From assembly GCF_905171775.1 (NCBI RefSeq), contig NC_053489.1:397709483-397773482 (forward strand): a DNA stretch of 64,000 nucleotides. Direction: 5' to 3'. This document shows, in pieces, positions 10,062 to 21,926 of this stretch; the first letter of the stretch is position 1, and the number at the start of each line of letters is the position of its first letter. The translations under genes and the position numbers were made by a program. The notes below the pieces were generated by a model that did no database searches, was not told the DNA's origin, and saw nothing but the letters and a program-made list of their open reading frames with translations. Source of the DNA: Rana temporaria. Lineage: Eukaryota; Chordata; Amphibia; Anura; Ranidae.

Positions 10062-10476
10062 TGCCCTGTACACACGATCAGTTCGTCTGATGAAAACGGA
10101 CCGATGGACCGTTTTCATCGGACGAACCGATCGTGTGTGGGCCACATCAGTTTTTTTTTCCCATCGATGAAAAAAAATAGAACCTGTTTTAAATGTTTCT
10201 TATGGTAAAAAAACGATAGAAAAAAAAGGTTGTCTGTGTAAAAATCCTACGGTCAAAAATCCACGCATGCTCAGAATCAAGTTGACGCATGCTCGGAAGC
10301 ATTGAACTTCATTTTTCTCAGCACGTCGTTGTGTTTTACGTCACCGCGTTGGACACAATCGGATTTTTAACCAATGGTGTGTACGTAAGACTGATGAAAG
10401 TCAGCTTCATCGGATATCTGATGAAAAAATCCATTGGTCCGTTTTCATCGGATGAACCGATCGTGTGTACAGGGCA
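10062..10476. mobile_element. Complete Harbinger-like MITE with TTA duplication
   Basis: The terminal inverted repeats are TGCCCTGTACACACGATC and GATCGTGTGTACAGGGCA, flanked by TTA at 10059-10061 and 10477-10479. The first 80 bases also fold on themselves (CGGACCGATGGACCG, CGGTTCGTCC-like arms). It is 415 bases long, non-coding, and was mobilised by a transposase from elsewhere. Short ORFs inside it are meaningless. Confidence 0.9.
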
Positions 10477-10479
10477 TTA

Positions 10480-11342
10480 GAGGTTAATGATATTAAATCA
10501 TTCTAAAATGTAGTCAATCCAGTCATACACACTATCACTACTCACCAATGACATCTAAAGTCCCATTTCTATTCTCTTTTTTATCAATTAATCAGGGATG
10601 GAAACATGTCATTGTTTTTTAATGCGGAGGGTCACTCTCTCCAAATTCGCTACTTATCTAAAACTAACATTTTTATATCACTCTGCAAATGAATCAACCC
10701 CTGTATCTTAATTGGAAGCCAGACAGAAAATGTGGCTGTTAAAGCAATGTGATCAATAAATACAAAACATTGCTAATGAGAAAATGTCAACCCTCCAAAC
10801 ATTTACTGACTGTCAAAAAAATTAAACAAAATCTAAAACACTTTATTTGTCTGTTGTGAAACAGTCATGTGTTATGTCCAATCCTTAGCAAGATTAAGAA
10901 AATAGTTACCTTGTGTTATATTCTTAAGATGACAAATAAAAAAGCTCTTCATGGTCATTTACTGACATAATTTGAGAGAGAAAAGGATCAAGGTGTGCCA
11001 TAAATCTGAACATCTGCACAACAGTACTTTGAATCTTTCTAAATCGTAGGCATATGTGCTCAAGAAGAAGACATGACATTAATTTGGACACAATTATCCA
11101 CATCACAAGGAATGCTCTACTGGAGTTTAGAATTAGAATCAAAATGAGGAAGTTATCTGATGGTGAAAGGTTAATTAATTCAGTCCTGTTTTGCCAAGTA
11201 TTTAGTCATAGCAGAATATTGGATGATTTAAAGTTACATACTGTGACAAATTTCTAGTCTAAACAATTTACGAAAATCTAAAAAATACATAAGAAAGAAT
11301 GTAGTATTTGATGTGGGATATTTTTCAAATCTTAAAAGGAAC
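10480..11342. other. AT-rich stretch, nothing recognised
   Basis: I see no coding frame, inverted-repeat ends or RNA gene here. It may be old unique sequence; short ORFs on both strands overlap and lack domain features. Confidence 0.5.
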
Positions 11343-12398
11343 CAGGGTTTTTTTCAGCGGGAATGCGGGGGAACGCAGTTCTGGCACCTTCAGCAATGAA
11401 TGTTTTTATGGCAAGGAATGCTGGAGGGTCTAATGATGCTGGCTGCTGGGCAGGGGAGGGCTGGCAGGGGGGGCAGAGTGGAAATCTCCCCCCGGGCTGG
11501 TGACACTATGCACAGCCACCGGCCGCCACTACCAAATGCTGTTTTTGCAGAGCAGGAATAGACCTGCTGGAGCTCTGTTAACACAGGTCACATCCGCTGC
11601 TCACCTCCCACTGTGCAGCAGTGCCTGTGTCAGCTCCGAGGTAGATGGCTGCAGAGCTGAGCTATGTCTCGTCTCACACATAACACAGCCTCAGCGCACA
11701 CCAGCGCTGACATCCCCTTCTCTCTCTGCACAGACACGAGGACTCTGATGTAAGGGGAGGCTCTGTGCGCACTCTGATGTAAGGGGGGCCTCTGTGCGGA
11801 CTCTTGTGATCCTGAAAAATCTTAGACTGTTTTCCTCGATCCATCACTTTTCCACGCTCTATGGGCCACTTGACTGGACTTGCCCCCCAGGCCTAAGGCT
11901 GCCAGCCCTCCCCTGCTGCTGGGGAATCTAATGTCGCTGGTGGGGATCTATTTTTTTGTGGGAGTATATTGTTGCTGGGTTAGTCTATTGTTGCTGAGGG
12001 GTCCGTTGTTGCTGGGAGGGATCTACTGCTGAGGGAAAGGTCTATTGTTTCTGGCTGCTGGAAGATCTGTTGTTGCTGCTGGGGGTCTATTGTTGCTGGC
12101 TTGGTATTTTTTTGCTGGGGGGAGGTCTATTGTTGTGTAGGATATCTATTGTTGCTGGCAGGAGGTATATTGTTGTGTGGGGGATCTATTGTTTCTGGGG
12201 TGGTGTCTACTGCTGCTGGGGGGTACCTTAGTAGCACAAAATGATCCTCGGTTCTGTATTCTCTAAAAGGGGCAGTACTGGGAGGTGGGTAGGAGGTGGA
12301 ACCAAGGGATGGTGCTCAGAGGTGGTTAGTGGGAAGAGACGAAGGGTGTGTCAGGGGGTGGGGTGTTTCCTGCACCTATTCTTTAAGAAAAAAGTCCC
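11343..12398. mobile_element. Possible hAT-type MITE with internal TTGTTGCTGGGG repeats
   Basis: The left end CAGGGTTTTTTTC and the right-end complement CGGGACTTTTTTC are compatible with hAT-style inverted ends, but I could not confirm an 8-bp duplication. The middle (about 11925-12240) is a degenerate minisatellite of TCTATTGTTGCTGGGGG. No coding potential. Confidence 0.4.
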
Positions 12399-13235
12399 GA
12401 AATAGAACTCACTTTTAGACAACAGCTGCACAGGGCATTTTCAATCATTTGCTCATGAGAGATTTAAACACTTTTTTGGGAGTGTCTGGCGCTCTCAACT
12501 GTTCCTGTAGCCATGCTATTGGACTTTATTCCTTTGTCATTAAGACAAGGCAGGGGCCTTTTTCCCTCCAACCTGAAAGCATCCCCCACAGCAGCCAGCG
12601 GGAGAGAGGGGTCAGGGGAGTACACAAAAGCCAGATCACAGTGGGAGGTGGATAGGAGTGGTGGGGGGGTGGCATGTAGAGTAACCAATCCCCTCTGTTT
12701 TCTTCCTGCAGCCACTGAAAGGCTGCGACCCCTGTACACATGCCCCTGACTGAATCCTTACCCTGCCCACTTCCAAAAAATTGCAGGTACATTTTTTTTA
12801 TATGTTAAAAACATATAAAACCAACATTAAACAAAGGGAAAAAAACACAACAATATTAATGGTAATCAGTATTGGCCTAACCTGCCTGATACTAGTATGC
12901 TATATTACCAGAGTGCACTCTAGGGGTGACTAGACTATAACTCTGATCTACTGCAGCAGTGCCCCTTCTTCTACATGCAAAGACAGGAGTCTGTGTAGGG
13001 TGGTTTATCTAAAGAGACAGTCCAATTCCCTAGATCTTCAGCCAGCTAATGTTGGGGCTTGTCATGACAATTGTGCACATGAATATAATCCCAGTGGAAA
13101 TCTGCATGCAGTGGTATGAGCTGCTGTCTAGATTAGAAGAATTTTAACCTTGCGGTTCAATAAACATGCTTTTACTTTTATACTACAAAATGTAAATGTT
13201 CATGTGAATTTTGGCTGCATCAAAGTCCCATGCGT
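12399..13235. other. Non-coding; short stretch shared with 48530-48600
   Basis: No gene is supported. The segment GGAACCAATCCCTC-like plus CTCCTGCAGCCGCTGAA-like near 12675-12725 has a counterpart near 48530-48570, so part of it is a dispersed repeat. Overlapping ORFs at 12449-12792 on both strands are shadows. Confidence 0.4.
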
Positions 13236-16200
13236 AGGGGCGTGGCTTGCAGCTGATGGAGTAGGACGCTCAGAGCTCTAGCACCGCCGTACATCCTGCA
13301 GTTTATCCTGCTTTATCTACCCTGAGCCTGCCGCAGAGTATACTCACCGGACGCCCGTGATCCTGACAGCTTGGTCTGTCCGCAGGTGATCGGTGGAAGT
13401 CCGCAGACATGTCCCGGCAAGGGAAAGAATCTTTGTCCACGACGGCCATGCTGGGCAAGATGGTGCCCGCTCCATGCGCTCGGCAAAGGAGGCAGCTATA
13501 TGGCTTTTCACCAAGCCGGGAACTAAAGACGTCCCGCTCAGGAGCGATTCATTGCCACCAGATCGGGCTGAGCATGAGGAGGTGGAGGCTCCGGGGGTGA
13601 CCTGGCTAGATGAAACTCCGGATACCGCCATGTGGGACACAATGAGTACCCAGGCCCCTCTCCCTCCAGCCACGGATGTAGCGGGCCCCTCGGCGCCTAC
13701 TGAGGAGCCCATTTTGAGGGATGTCCTGTCGGCGGTCACCTCCTGCAAAGTAGCCATTACTGCCCTGACCACAGAAATCAGAAATCTAAATAAATTAGAG
13801 GTTAATCTGCTCCGACATGACATGCAGAAGCTCCGCGATCGCACCGCTGATTTAGAGGGGAGAATGAGCAATGTGGAGGATGATGTGGCGCCATTATTGA
13901 GGGAAGTACACCATTTGCAGTCTCACTCCTCTGGTTACACTGCTCGCTTAGAGGACATGGAGAATAGGCTGAGGAGGAATAATGTAAGAGCAGTGGGGAT
14001 CCCAGAAAGAGTGGAGGGAAAGAATCCTGTGGCTTTTATAGAAAGTTGGCTGACTGACACTTTTGGGGAACAATCCTTCTCGAAAATGTTTGCTGTAGAA
14101 ATGGCTCATAGAGTCTCAGCTAAACCTCCCAAGCCAGGTGAACCCCCGCGGCCGTTCCGTTTCAAATTGCTTAATTTCAAGGATAGAGATGTGATTTTGC
14201 AATGCGCCAGAACCAAGGGAGATCTCATGAAAATTGATAACGCCAGAGTGTCATTTTATCCGGATTTTTCTGCGGATGTACAACGCCGACGGTCTAAATT
14301 CATCGAAGTGAAAAAGCGCCTCAGAAAATATGAGGTTACATATGCCATGCTCTATCCAGCAAAGCTTCGGGTTGTGGCTAACAATGAGACACACTTCTTC
14401 CGCCTGGTTGGACAGAATGGAACATTCCCTAAGAGGGGCAACTTCCCCTGCGCATTAGAATCTGCCCTGTCTTCGGTGGCCTTCAAGAGTTTTTCCTGTC
14501 TGCGGTTGGGACGTTGTTACATATTTGCGCACAGTTGTATTATGCTCCTGTTAAGGCGGATGGATGGAACTCTGGAAGAAACTGATTAGTAGCGTCCTGA
14601 TGTGAAGCGTACGGATGCAAGTTCCTTCGAATTGTGGTTTGAGTCAAGACGTTGGGCCCCCCCCTGTTCCCCATTTGTCCTGCGAGGACGTGTTTCTGCA
14701 GCGAAGCTGTGTTTTGTTTCCTCTGATTTTTTTTACCTTTTTTTGTTTGTTTTATTTTGAATTTTATTTACTTTCCGCCTGTTGCTGGGATCAACCTGTG
14801 ACACCTCAAACTTGTGTGCCTGATAGCTACCGTCTTCATAGCCACCCGTATGTGTTATGTACTTGCTTGTCCTCACTGTCATATATTTTAGTTACCGGAA
14901 TGTGGGCATGGTTCTGTGGCATGTGGTGGGGTTGTTTTTTTCTGAAGGGAATTTTACTGTACTACTGAAGCGAATACTCCTAAGATATCCTATGCTCAAT
15001 GATGTTATTTTTCTAGGTAATGGCTGCTGTGCTTAATTTTGTCTCTTGGAATGTGTGGGGGCTGGGTGACGGAGTGAAACGAGTGGCCTTGTTTTCTGCC
15101 CTGAAGAAGAATGCTGCGGCAGTTGTGTGCCTGCTGGAAACCCATTTGCAGCCAGATACACTGGCTGTTCTTAAATGGGCACTTACCAGACCCGGTTTCA
15201 CTCCACTCACACTGCGTACTCCAGAGGAGTTATCATTTTAACAGCTAATACAACGCCCTTCACACTAATGCAATCCTTAATAGATGATCAGGGGCGCTCC
15301 GTGTTTTTACTCTGTAAAGTAGCAGGGATCTGTTGTATCATTGCTACAGTAACATTTACATACCCCCGCCGTATACACCTGACTGCTTAACTAAACTAGC
15401 CCAATTCATGGCCCTGCATTCTAATGTCCCAGTATGGGTACTAGGTGACTTTAATAATGTGCTTGACAGGACACTGGACAGATTCTCGCCCCGGGTGGGT
15501 AACAGGGCGGGCATGGGTGGTATGACTCCATTTGCTAAATTAAACAGTGAACTGGGGCTAAGGGATGTCTGGAGGGAAAGGAACCCTGAGGTACGGGTTT
15601 ATTCGTGTTATTCGGCTGCCTACCACTGTTTGTCACGCATAGATCTTTGCCTGGGAAATGTGGGGGCACAGGATAGGACAGTCTCGGTTCTCTATGCCCC
15701 GAGGAATATTTCAGATCATTCCCCTCTTGTATTAGGCATTAAGTTCACTCAGCAGACGCAGAATAGACTGTGGAAGGTAACCCTTTTTTGGTATGAGTTA
15801 TTCCCAGCCCCTGATCCCATTTCTGGGGAAATTGTGGATTTCCTCTCTGTCAATAGAGGCACTGCTGATCCCATGGTAGTATGGGATGCTCTGAAGGCCC
15901 GCATGAGGGGGCTTATTATTAGACAGATCTCCACTATTAAGACTAAAACCAAGGAATGGGAAAATGCTGTTATGCATATAGCTGGTGAAGCAGAAACGCA
16001 ATATGTTCAGGACCCCTCAGATGTTACAGAAAGGAAGTGGTTGGAGGCCCAAGCTCTGTATCAACAGGTCTCTTTAAATGCAGCCGGAAATAAAAAAAAA
16101 ATTATTCAACAAAATTATTTTAATGAAGAGGAAAATACAGGGCACCTCCTGGCGGTGATTGCAAGAGCACAGCAGGGTAAGGTGCATATTGATACCATTC

Positions 16201-16304
16201 AAACGCCGCTTGGGGACACAGTCAATGACCAGGCGCATATTGCCTCTGTGTTTACAGACTTTTTCAAGGATGTGTACACTTCTAAAGTGAATCCCACTGA
16301 GGAG
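13236..16304 (+). mobile_element. L1-like LINE, 5' part (copy A), 3' end lost
   Basis: The copy begins near GGGGCGTGGCTTGCAG, the same opening as the L1 at 58906. It has a 5' UTR, ORF1, a roughly 430-base T-rich inter-ORF spacer (14590-15019) and the endonuclease half of ORF2, ending where a TAGGGATGAGC-type repeat begins. Reverse transcriptase is missing. Frameshifts show age. Confidence 0.8.
13409..14450 (+). pseudogene. L1 ORF1 protein, frameshifted (copy A)
   Basis: ORF1p is the RNA-binding trimeric chaperone of L1. The likely start is ATG 13409 (MSRQGKESLSTTAML); the frame then shifts near 13480, and most of the protein is read in another frame. There a coiled coil (about 13730-13980; LRDRTADLEGRMSNVEDDV) is followed by an RRM-like region beginning NRLRRNNVRAVGIPE and a C-terminal domain with MAHRVSAKPPKPG and FKLLNFKDRDVIL. 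A second shift near 14405 restores a terminal SAWLD-type ending. The long ORF at 13393-14589 is thus a mosaic of true and false frame. Confidence 0.8.
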
Positions 16305-16307
16305 TAG
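15020..16307 (+). pseudogene. L1 ORF2, endonuclease half only (copy A)
   Basis: ORF2p nicks target DNA and reverse-transcribes L1 RNA. From ATG 15020 the APE-type endonuclease begins (FVSWNVWGL, LLETHL); the frame shifts twice between about 15195 and 15400, then runs open with WVLGDFNNVLD, YHCLSRIDLCLG and NISDHSPLVLG, which hold the remaining catalytic residues, and the linker up to FKDVYTSKVNPTEE. It stops before reverse transcriptase, at the join with the repeat at 16305. The product would be inactive. Confidence 0.85.
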
Positions 16308-17654
16308 GGATGAGCTTCGGGTTCGAGTCGAACTCATGTTCGACTCGAACATTGCCTGTTCGGCGAACAATGAACAATTAGGGGTGTTCGCGGCAAATTC
16401 GAAAAGCCGCGGAACACCCTGTTAAAGTCTATGGGAGAAATCTAAAGTGCTAATTTTAAAGGCTAATATGAAATTTATTGTCCTAAAAAGTGTTTGGGGA
16501 CCTGGGTCCTGTCCTAGGGGACATGTATCAATGCAAAAAAAGTTTTAAAAACGTCCGTTTTTTCTGGAGCAGTGAATTATATAATGCTAAAAGTGAAACA
16601 ATAAAAGTAAAATATTAATTTAAATTTCGTACCTGGGGGGGGTGTAAAGTTAGCATGTGAAATAGCGCATGTTTCCAGTACATAGAACTGTCTCTGCACA
16701 AAGTGTCATTTCTGAAAGGAAAAAAAGTCTTTTAAAACCGGACTTGCAGGCTATAATGAATTGTCGGCTCTGGCAATTCAGAGCGAATTCATTCATAAAA
16801 AAAAAAAATAGCGTGGGGGTCCCCCCAAATTCTATTACCAGGTCCTTCAGGTCTGGAATGGATATTAAGGGGAACCCCGCCATCAATTTAAAAAAAAATT
16901 ACGTGGGGTTCCCCCCAAATATCCATTTAAGACCCTTCAGGTCTGGTGTGGATTTTAAGGGGAACTCCACCCCAAATTTAAAAAAAAATGGCGTGGAGTT
17001 CCCCCAAAAATTCACACTAGACCCCTTATCCGAGCATGTTAACCTGGCCGGCCGCAGAAAAGAGGGGGGACAGAGTGCGGCCCCCCCTCTCCTGAACCGT
17101 ACCAGGCCACATGCCCTCAACATGGGGAGGATGTCCCCATGTTGATGGGGACAAGGGCCTCATCCCCACAACCCTTGCCCGGTGGTTGTGGGGGTCTGCA
17201 GGTGGGGGGCTTATCAGAATCTGGAAGACCCCTTTAACAAAGGGGACCCCCACATCCTGGCACCCCTATGTGAATTGGTAATAGGGTACATTGTACCCCT
17301 ACCATTTCACGAAGGAAGTGTAAATAGTTGGAAAAAACACACACACACCGTAGAAAAAAGTCCTTTATTAATAAAAAAAAAAAAAAAAATCCAGCGGTGA
17401 TAATTCACTCTCGGGTCCCGGCTTCCTGCTCCAACGGTCCAGCGATGAGAAGATCCGTCCATCCAGAACGCAGCATCGCCAACCTCCTCTCACCGCTGGA
17501 CACAGCCCAGCGAATGACGTGGCTTAAGATGTGACATTTCTTATATAGGGGAGGCGGGGTCACCCCCGCCCCCTCTGACGCACCCTCTGCTACGTCACTG
17601 GGTAAGCCCAGTCTTCCCCCTTCCTGGGCTTCCCCGTGCAGGACAGGCTTACAT
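16305..17654. mobile_element. TAGGGATGAGC-type non-autonomous element (hAT-like?)
   Basis: It starts TAGGGATGAGCTTCGGG, like the element at 44931. It has inverted GTTCGAGTCGAACTC / GTTCGACTCGAAC sequence near the start and a tandem block of about 75-bp units (GCGTGG(A/G)GTTCCCCCCAAA ... CTTCAGGTCTGG, about 16810-17030). It is non-coding. The far end is not a clear inverted terminus, so it is probably truncated at the L1 fragment. Confidence 0.5.
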
Positions 17655-18141
17655 CGGACCATGTCTTCACGTCTTCAATTAGGCGGGCGAATAAGGGCGG
17701 GTAGTTAGTCCTATATAATGTGGACACATCGGAGGTCAAGTTAATGCCCAAATAAGTAAGGAACGCCTGTTGCCATTTAAAAGGGATTGAGATTTAATGC
17801 TCTCTAGTGTTGAGGTTGACAAGTTTACATTCAATGCCTCTGAATTGTCCTGATTAATCAATAGGCCAAAAATGTTACCGAATCGGTCTAATAGGGACAG
17901 AAGGTTTGGTAAGGAGGTATGGGGGGACGTAATGAACAACAGGAGATCGTCCGCAAATGATGCGCAATTATGGTTCTTCCCCCCACTTTCTATACCCATA
18001 ACGTCAGGGTGATGGCGGATTGCTATAGCTAAGGTTTCAAAGGCTATGACAAATAGAATGGGGGATATTGGGCATCCCTGTCTAGTACCCGAAGAGATCG
18101 GTATCAAGTCGGATTTGTGACCCCTCAGCAGTTGTCCCATA
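17655..18141 (-). pseudogene. L1 ORF2 reverse-transcriptase fragment (inverted)
   Basis: On the minus strand this encodes the middle of a LINE reverse transcriptase: SGTRQGCPISPILFVIAFE, then SFADDLLLF (the YADD-type catalytic box, here FADD), then a thumb region with a frameshift near 17765 (QQAFLTYLGINL continues in another frame). Both sides are truncated. It lies opposite in orientation to copy A. The order 5' part (plus) then inverted 3' part (minus) is not what twin-priming gives, so I treat it as a separate fragment. Confidence 0.85.
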
Positions 18142-18603
18142 TTTCAAGGTGCTGTAAAACACTAACTGTGATATCAGACAGGTGCAAGGACACCACAGCT
18201 AGCAAAGAGATTGCTGCTTTGATAGCAAACATCTGTTTTGGGCTTCCAGTACTTGCCCAAGTTAAGGAATAAGGCATAAGGAATGCAGAGGAAGGTGAAG
18301 CTGATACACATCACCTCCCTCTACATTCCCCTCACCAGTGTTTGCCTTAGTCCTGAGACTGAGAGCTGAGACAAGAACACACTATCAAAATATCCATCTC
18401 CTTGCTAGCTGTTGTGTCAGGCAGTTGTGTACCTAAGAAGAGGCACCCCGTGCAACATCACAGCTAATAATTTAAGGGAACCTAGGAAGATGGGAAAAAG
18501 TACTACATTTACTTTGTCCCATCAGGAACTAAATAATGTAAAAGAAAAAAAAACGTACACATCCCATTAGTCATTGTAATACTCTGACATTCACAGACTT
18601 TAC
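18142..18603. other. Non-coding, nothing recognised
   Basis: No ORF, terminal repeat or RNA gene is apparent between the L1 fragment and the short MITE end that follows. Confidence 0.5.
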
Positions 18604-18663
18604 TATGCATGATGGGAATTGTAGTTCCTGAACAACTAGTGGGCCGTAGTTTGGAGACCCCTG
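18604..18663. mobile_element. hAT-type MITE end fragment
   Basis: ATGATGGGAATTGTAGTTCC ... GTTTGGAGACCCCTG reads on the minus strand as an end CAGGGGTCTCCAAAC, a hAT-like terminus. Only one end is visible. Confidence 0.45.
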
Positions 18664-19325
18664 CCTAGACTAATAGTTCACTACGATGGTGTGGTAGCGA
18701 CAGAAGCAGGAAGGACAAAAATAACATGCGTCACGCCTTATTCTGCATTTACCACAGACACTACATCTTTTTGGGGTGACCTTTGTGTTGGGGTAGGTTA
18801 GAGGACATCTCAAAAATGCTTCTCATGCAGCCGGCCAACTGCATCTGGATATGGACTTTGGGCCACAGCACCTTTTGGATACAAGAGGGGTGAAACAATT
18901 GCTTTCTGAACTTTTAGGAAGGATCCAGTTGTTCCAGGAGCTTTGTAAATAACACATTCATTGTATAGAGCCAATTGAAATAAATATATAGACACTTTTT
19001 TGTACCAGAGTCTAGTTCAGTGGGAGGCTATATATAGTGTCATCATTTGGTTATTGAAGTCTACGCCTCCCATATTTAGATTTAAGTTGTGGATGCAATG
19101 AGGCTTTTCAATGAAACCAGATGCTGTGTGGGTTTGGACTGTCATGTCTAGGTGAATAGAACACAGGATGAACACATCACGTTTATCCTTCCATCTTACT
19201 ACTAGTAGTTCTTCATTCTGCAAGCAAGGCTTCTCCCCTTTCTAAGTGGGGTGTTAGGGGTGTTAATGAGTCATTGGGGGAGGCCACTGCAAATTTATTC
19301 ACATGGTGCCACAGCAGCCAAATTT
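18664..19325 (-). pseudogene. piggyBac-like transposase, C-terminal part (copy 2)
   Basis: On the minus strand the order is: LQNEELLVVRWKDKRDVF (about 19165-19223), GFIEKPHCIHNLNLNMGGVD (family motif KP..I.DYN..MGGVD), a helical segment (LFQLALYNECVIYKAPG), then a Cys-rich finger (KRCSVCGKCRIRRD, CYFCPSC; about 18690-18790). This is the normal C-terminal order of piggyBac transposases, where the last domain binds the transposon ends. Frameshifts and stops are present. It breaks at 19325 next to a TTAA. The missing N-terminal and DDE parts lie in the same orientation at 40301-42864, so both are probably one copy split by insertions. Confidence 0.75.
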
Positions 19326-19604
19326 TTAACTACTTCAGCCCCGGAAGGATTTACCCCCTTAATGACCATGCCATTTTTGCGATACATCACTGCGTCACTT
19401 TAACTGACAATTGCATGGTGATGCGACATTGTACCCAAACAAAATTGTTGCTTTTTTTCCCACAAATAAAGCTTTCTTTTGGAGGTATTTGATTACCTCT
19501 GCGGTTTTTATTTTTTGCATTATAAACAAAAAAAGAGCGACAAATTTAAAAAAAATAACAATATTTTTTACTTTTTGCTATAATACATATCCAATAAAAA
19601 AAAA

Positions 19605-19776
19605 TACTGTATTTATTGGCGTATAACACTCACTTTTTTACCCTGAAAATAGAGGGTAAACTGTGCCTGCGTGTTATACGCAAGGGGCTGTGTAAAGTTT
19701 TTCTCCTGAAACTTCCATCTTAAAGTTTGGGTGCGTGTTATACGCCTGTGCGTGTTATACGCCGATAAATACGGTA
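19605..19776. mobile_element. Small MITE (TACTGTATTTATTGGCG ends)
   Basis: The inverted ends are TACTGTATTTATTGGCGTAT and ATACGCCGATAAATACGGTA. It is 172 bases, with internal GTGTTATACGC repeats. Inserted in the TTAA-type MITE. Confidence 0.7.
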
Positions 19777-20269
19777 AACATATTTATTCATCAATTTAGG
19801 CCAATATGTATTCTTCTACATATTTTTGGTAAAGAAATTGTAATAAGCGTATATTGACTGGTTTGCACAAACGTTATAGCGTCTACAAAATAGGGTATAG
19901 ATTTATGGCATTTTTTATATATAGTTTTATATTTGTTTACTAGTAATGGCAATGATTAGGGTTGAGCGAAACCCGAACTGTAAAGTTCGGGTTCGGTACG
20001 GACTTTGGTTTTTTTTTGCTCCCGAACCTGAATAATTGGAAAAAGTTTGGGTTCGGGTTCGGAGTTCGGGTATGTTTTGGCGCGCTGCACGGCAGCCAAT
20101 CGCCATTTGTTTTACTACTGTGACTGGGAACTGATCACAGCCATGCCTACTTATGGCATGGCTGTGATTGGCCAGTGCAGTATGTGACCCAGCATGTGAC
20201 CAGCCTCTATATTAGATCGAGGCACACAGCACAGATCGTCACTCTGCTTTAGTTAGGATAGGGAGAGGC

Positions 20270-21850
20270 TGCTGCTGCTGCTGCTTAGGGACAGTGTCAG
20301 AGAGTTGTATCCTGCTTCAGAAATCTCAACAAGCACACTTTATTTATTTGATATCTGCATCCTCCTGTGGTTTCTGGCTCGTCACTGTGCTTTAGTTATG
20401 ATAGGGAGAGGCTGCTGCTGCTTAGGGACAGTGTCATAGAGGTGTATCCTGCTTCAGAAATCTCAACAAGCACACTTTATTTCTTTGATATCTGCATCAT
20501 CTTATGGTTTCTGGCTCGTCACTGTGCTTTAGTTATGATAGGGAGAGGCTGCTGCTGCTGCTGCTTAGGGACAGTGTCAGAGAGGTGTATCCTGCTTCAG
20601 AAATCTAAACAAGCACTCTTTATTCCTGTGACATCTGCTGTGCTTCATATAGTTTAGAAATTTTGTTCAGCTATAGGGACAGCAATCTATAGGTGACTCT
20701 GTATATTTCAACTGCACCTGCCACCACCTGTGCACATGTGATATACTGTGTGTGTGTCCAGTACATAGTTCAGGGACAGGTTCCAGAAATGTTCCTATAG
20801 GGACAGCAATCTATAGGTGACTCTGTATATTTCAACTGCACCTGACACCACCTGTGCACCTGTGATATACTGTGTGTGTGTCCAGTACATAGTTCAGGGA
20901 CAGGTTCCAGAAATGTTCCTATAGGGACAGCAATCTATAGGTGACTCTGTATATTTCAACTGCACCTGCCACCACCTGTGCACCTGCGATATACTGTTTA
21001 TGTGTCCAGTACATAGTTCAGGGACAGGTTCCAGATATTTCCTATAGGGACAGCAATCTATAGGTGACTCTGTATATTTCAACAGCACTGCACCTGCCAC
21101 CACCTGTGCACCTGTGATATACTGTGTGTGTGTCCAGTACATAGTTCAGGGACAGGTTACAGATATTTCTTATAGGGACAGCAATCTATAGGTGACTCTG
21201 TATATTTCAACAGCACTGCACCTGCCACCACCTGTGCACCTGTGATATACTGTGTGTGTGTCCAGTACATAATTTCCTATAGGGACAGCAATCTATAGGT
21301 GACTCTGTATATTTCAACAGCACTGCACCTGCCACCACCTGTGCACCTGTGATATACTGTGTGTGTGTCCAGTACATAATTCAGGGACAGGTTCCAGATA
21401 TTTCCTATAGGGACAGCAATCTATAGGTGACTGTATATTTCAACTGCACTGCACCTGTCCCCTGTGATATACTGTCTGTGCAGTACATTGTTTAGGGCTG
21501 GGTTCCTGCTTCTTGCTATAGGTAGAGAAATATATAGGTGAATCTCTGCCTAGTTCACCAGCACTCTACCTGTCCTCTGTGATATACTGTCTGTGCAGTA
21601 CATTGTTTAGGGCTGGGTTCCTGCTTCTTGCTATAGGTAGAGAAATATATAGGTGAATCTCTGCCTAGTTCACCAACACTCTACCTGTCCCCTGTGATAT
21701 ACTGTCTGTGCAGTACATTGTTTAGGGCTGGGTTCCTGCTTCTTGCTATAGGTATAGAAATATATAGGTGAATCTCTGCCTAGTTCACCAGCACTCCACC
21801 TGTCCCCTGTGATATACTGTCTGTGCAGTACATTTTTTAGGGTAGGTTCC
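20270..21850 (+). repeat. Three successive tandem-repeat families in the hAT 5' region
   Basis: First, about three units of 150 bp (GACAGTGTCAGAGAG ... CACTTTATTTATTTGATATC; 20270-20640). Second, seven units of about 105-130 bp (CTATAGGGACAGCAATCTAT ... GTCCAGTACATAG; unit starts near 20671, 20795, 20916, 21039, 21169, 21276, 21404). Third, about 3.5 units of 125 bp (ATACTGTCTGTGCAGTACAT ... AGTTCACCAGCACTC; 21455-21845). The families grade into each other through shared GATATACTGT and CCTGCTTC blocks. Copy B carries related 128-bp units on the minus strand. Confidence 0.9.
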
Positions 21851-21926
21851 TGCTTCTCTGCCTATTTCACCATATTACACTATTTTTGTATTTAAAATTT
21901 CTCAAAATTATGGCAAGACCCTAAAT

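Noticed and set aside
10391..10440. CTGATGA occurrences in the Harbinger-like MITE as hammerhead cores
   Set aside because: No GAAA plus stem III and cleavage triplet follow at suitable spacing; the motif is part of the family's CATCGGA repeats.
17655..18141. Twin-priming inversion of L1 copy A
   Set aside because: Twin-priming inverts the 5' part relative to a 3' part bearing the poly(A). Here the order and the missing middle do not fit, and another repeat lies between.
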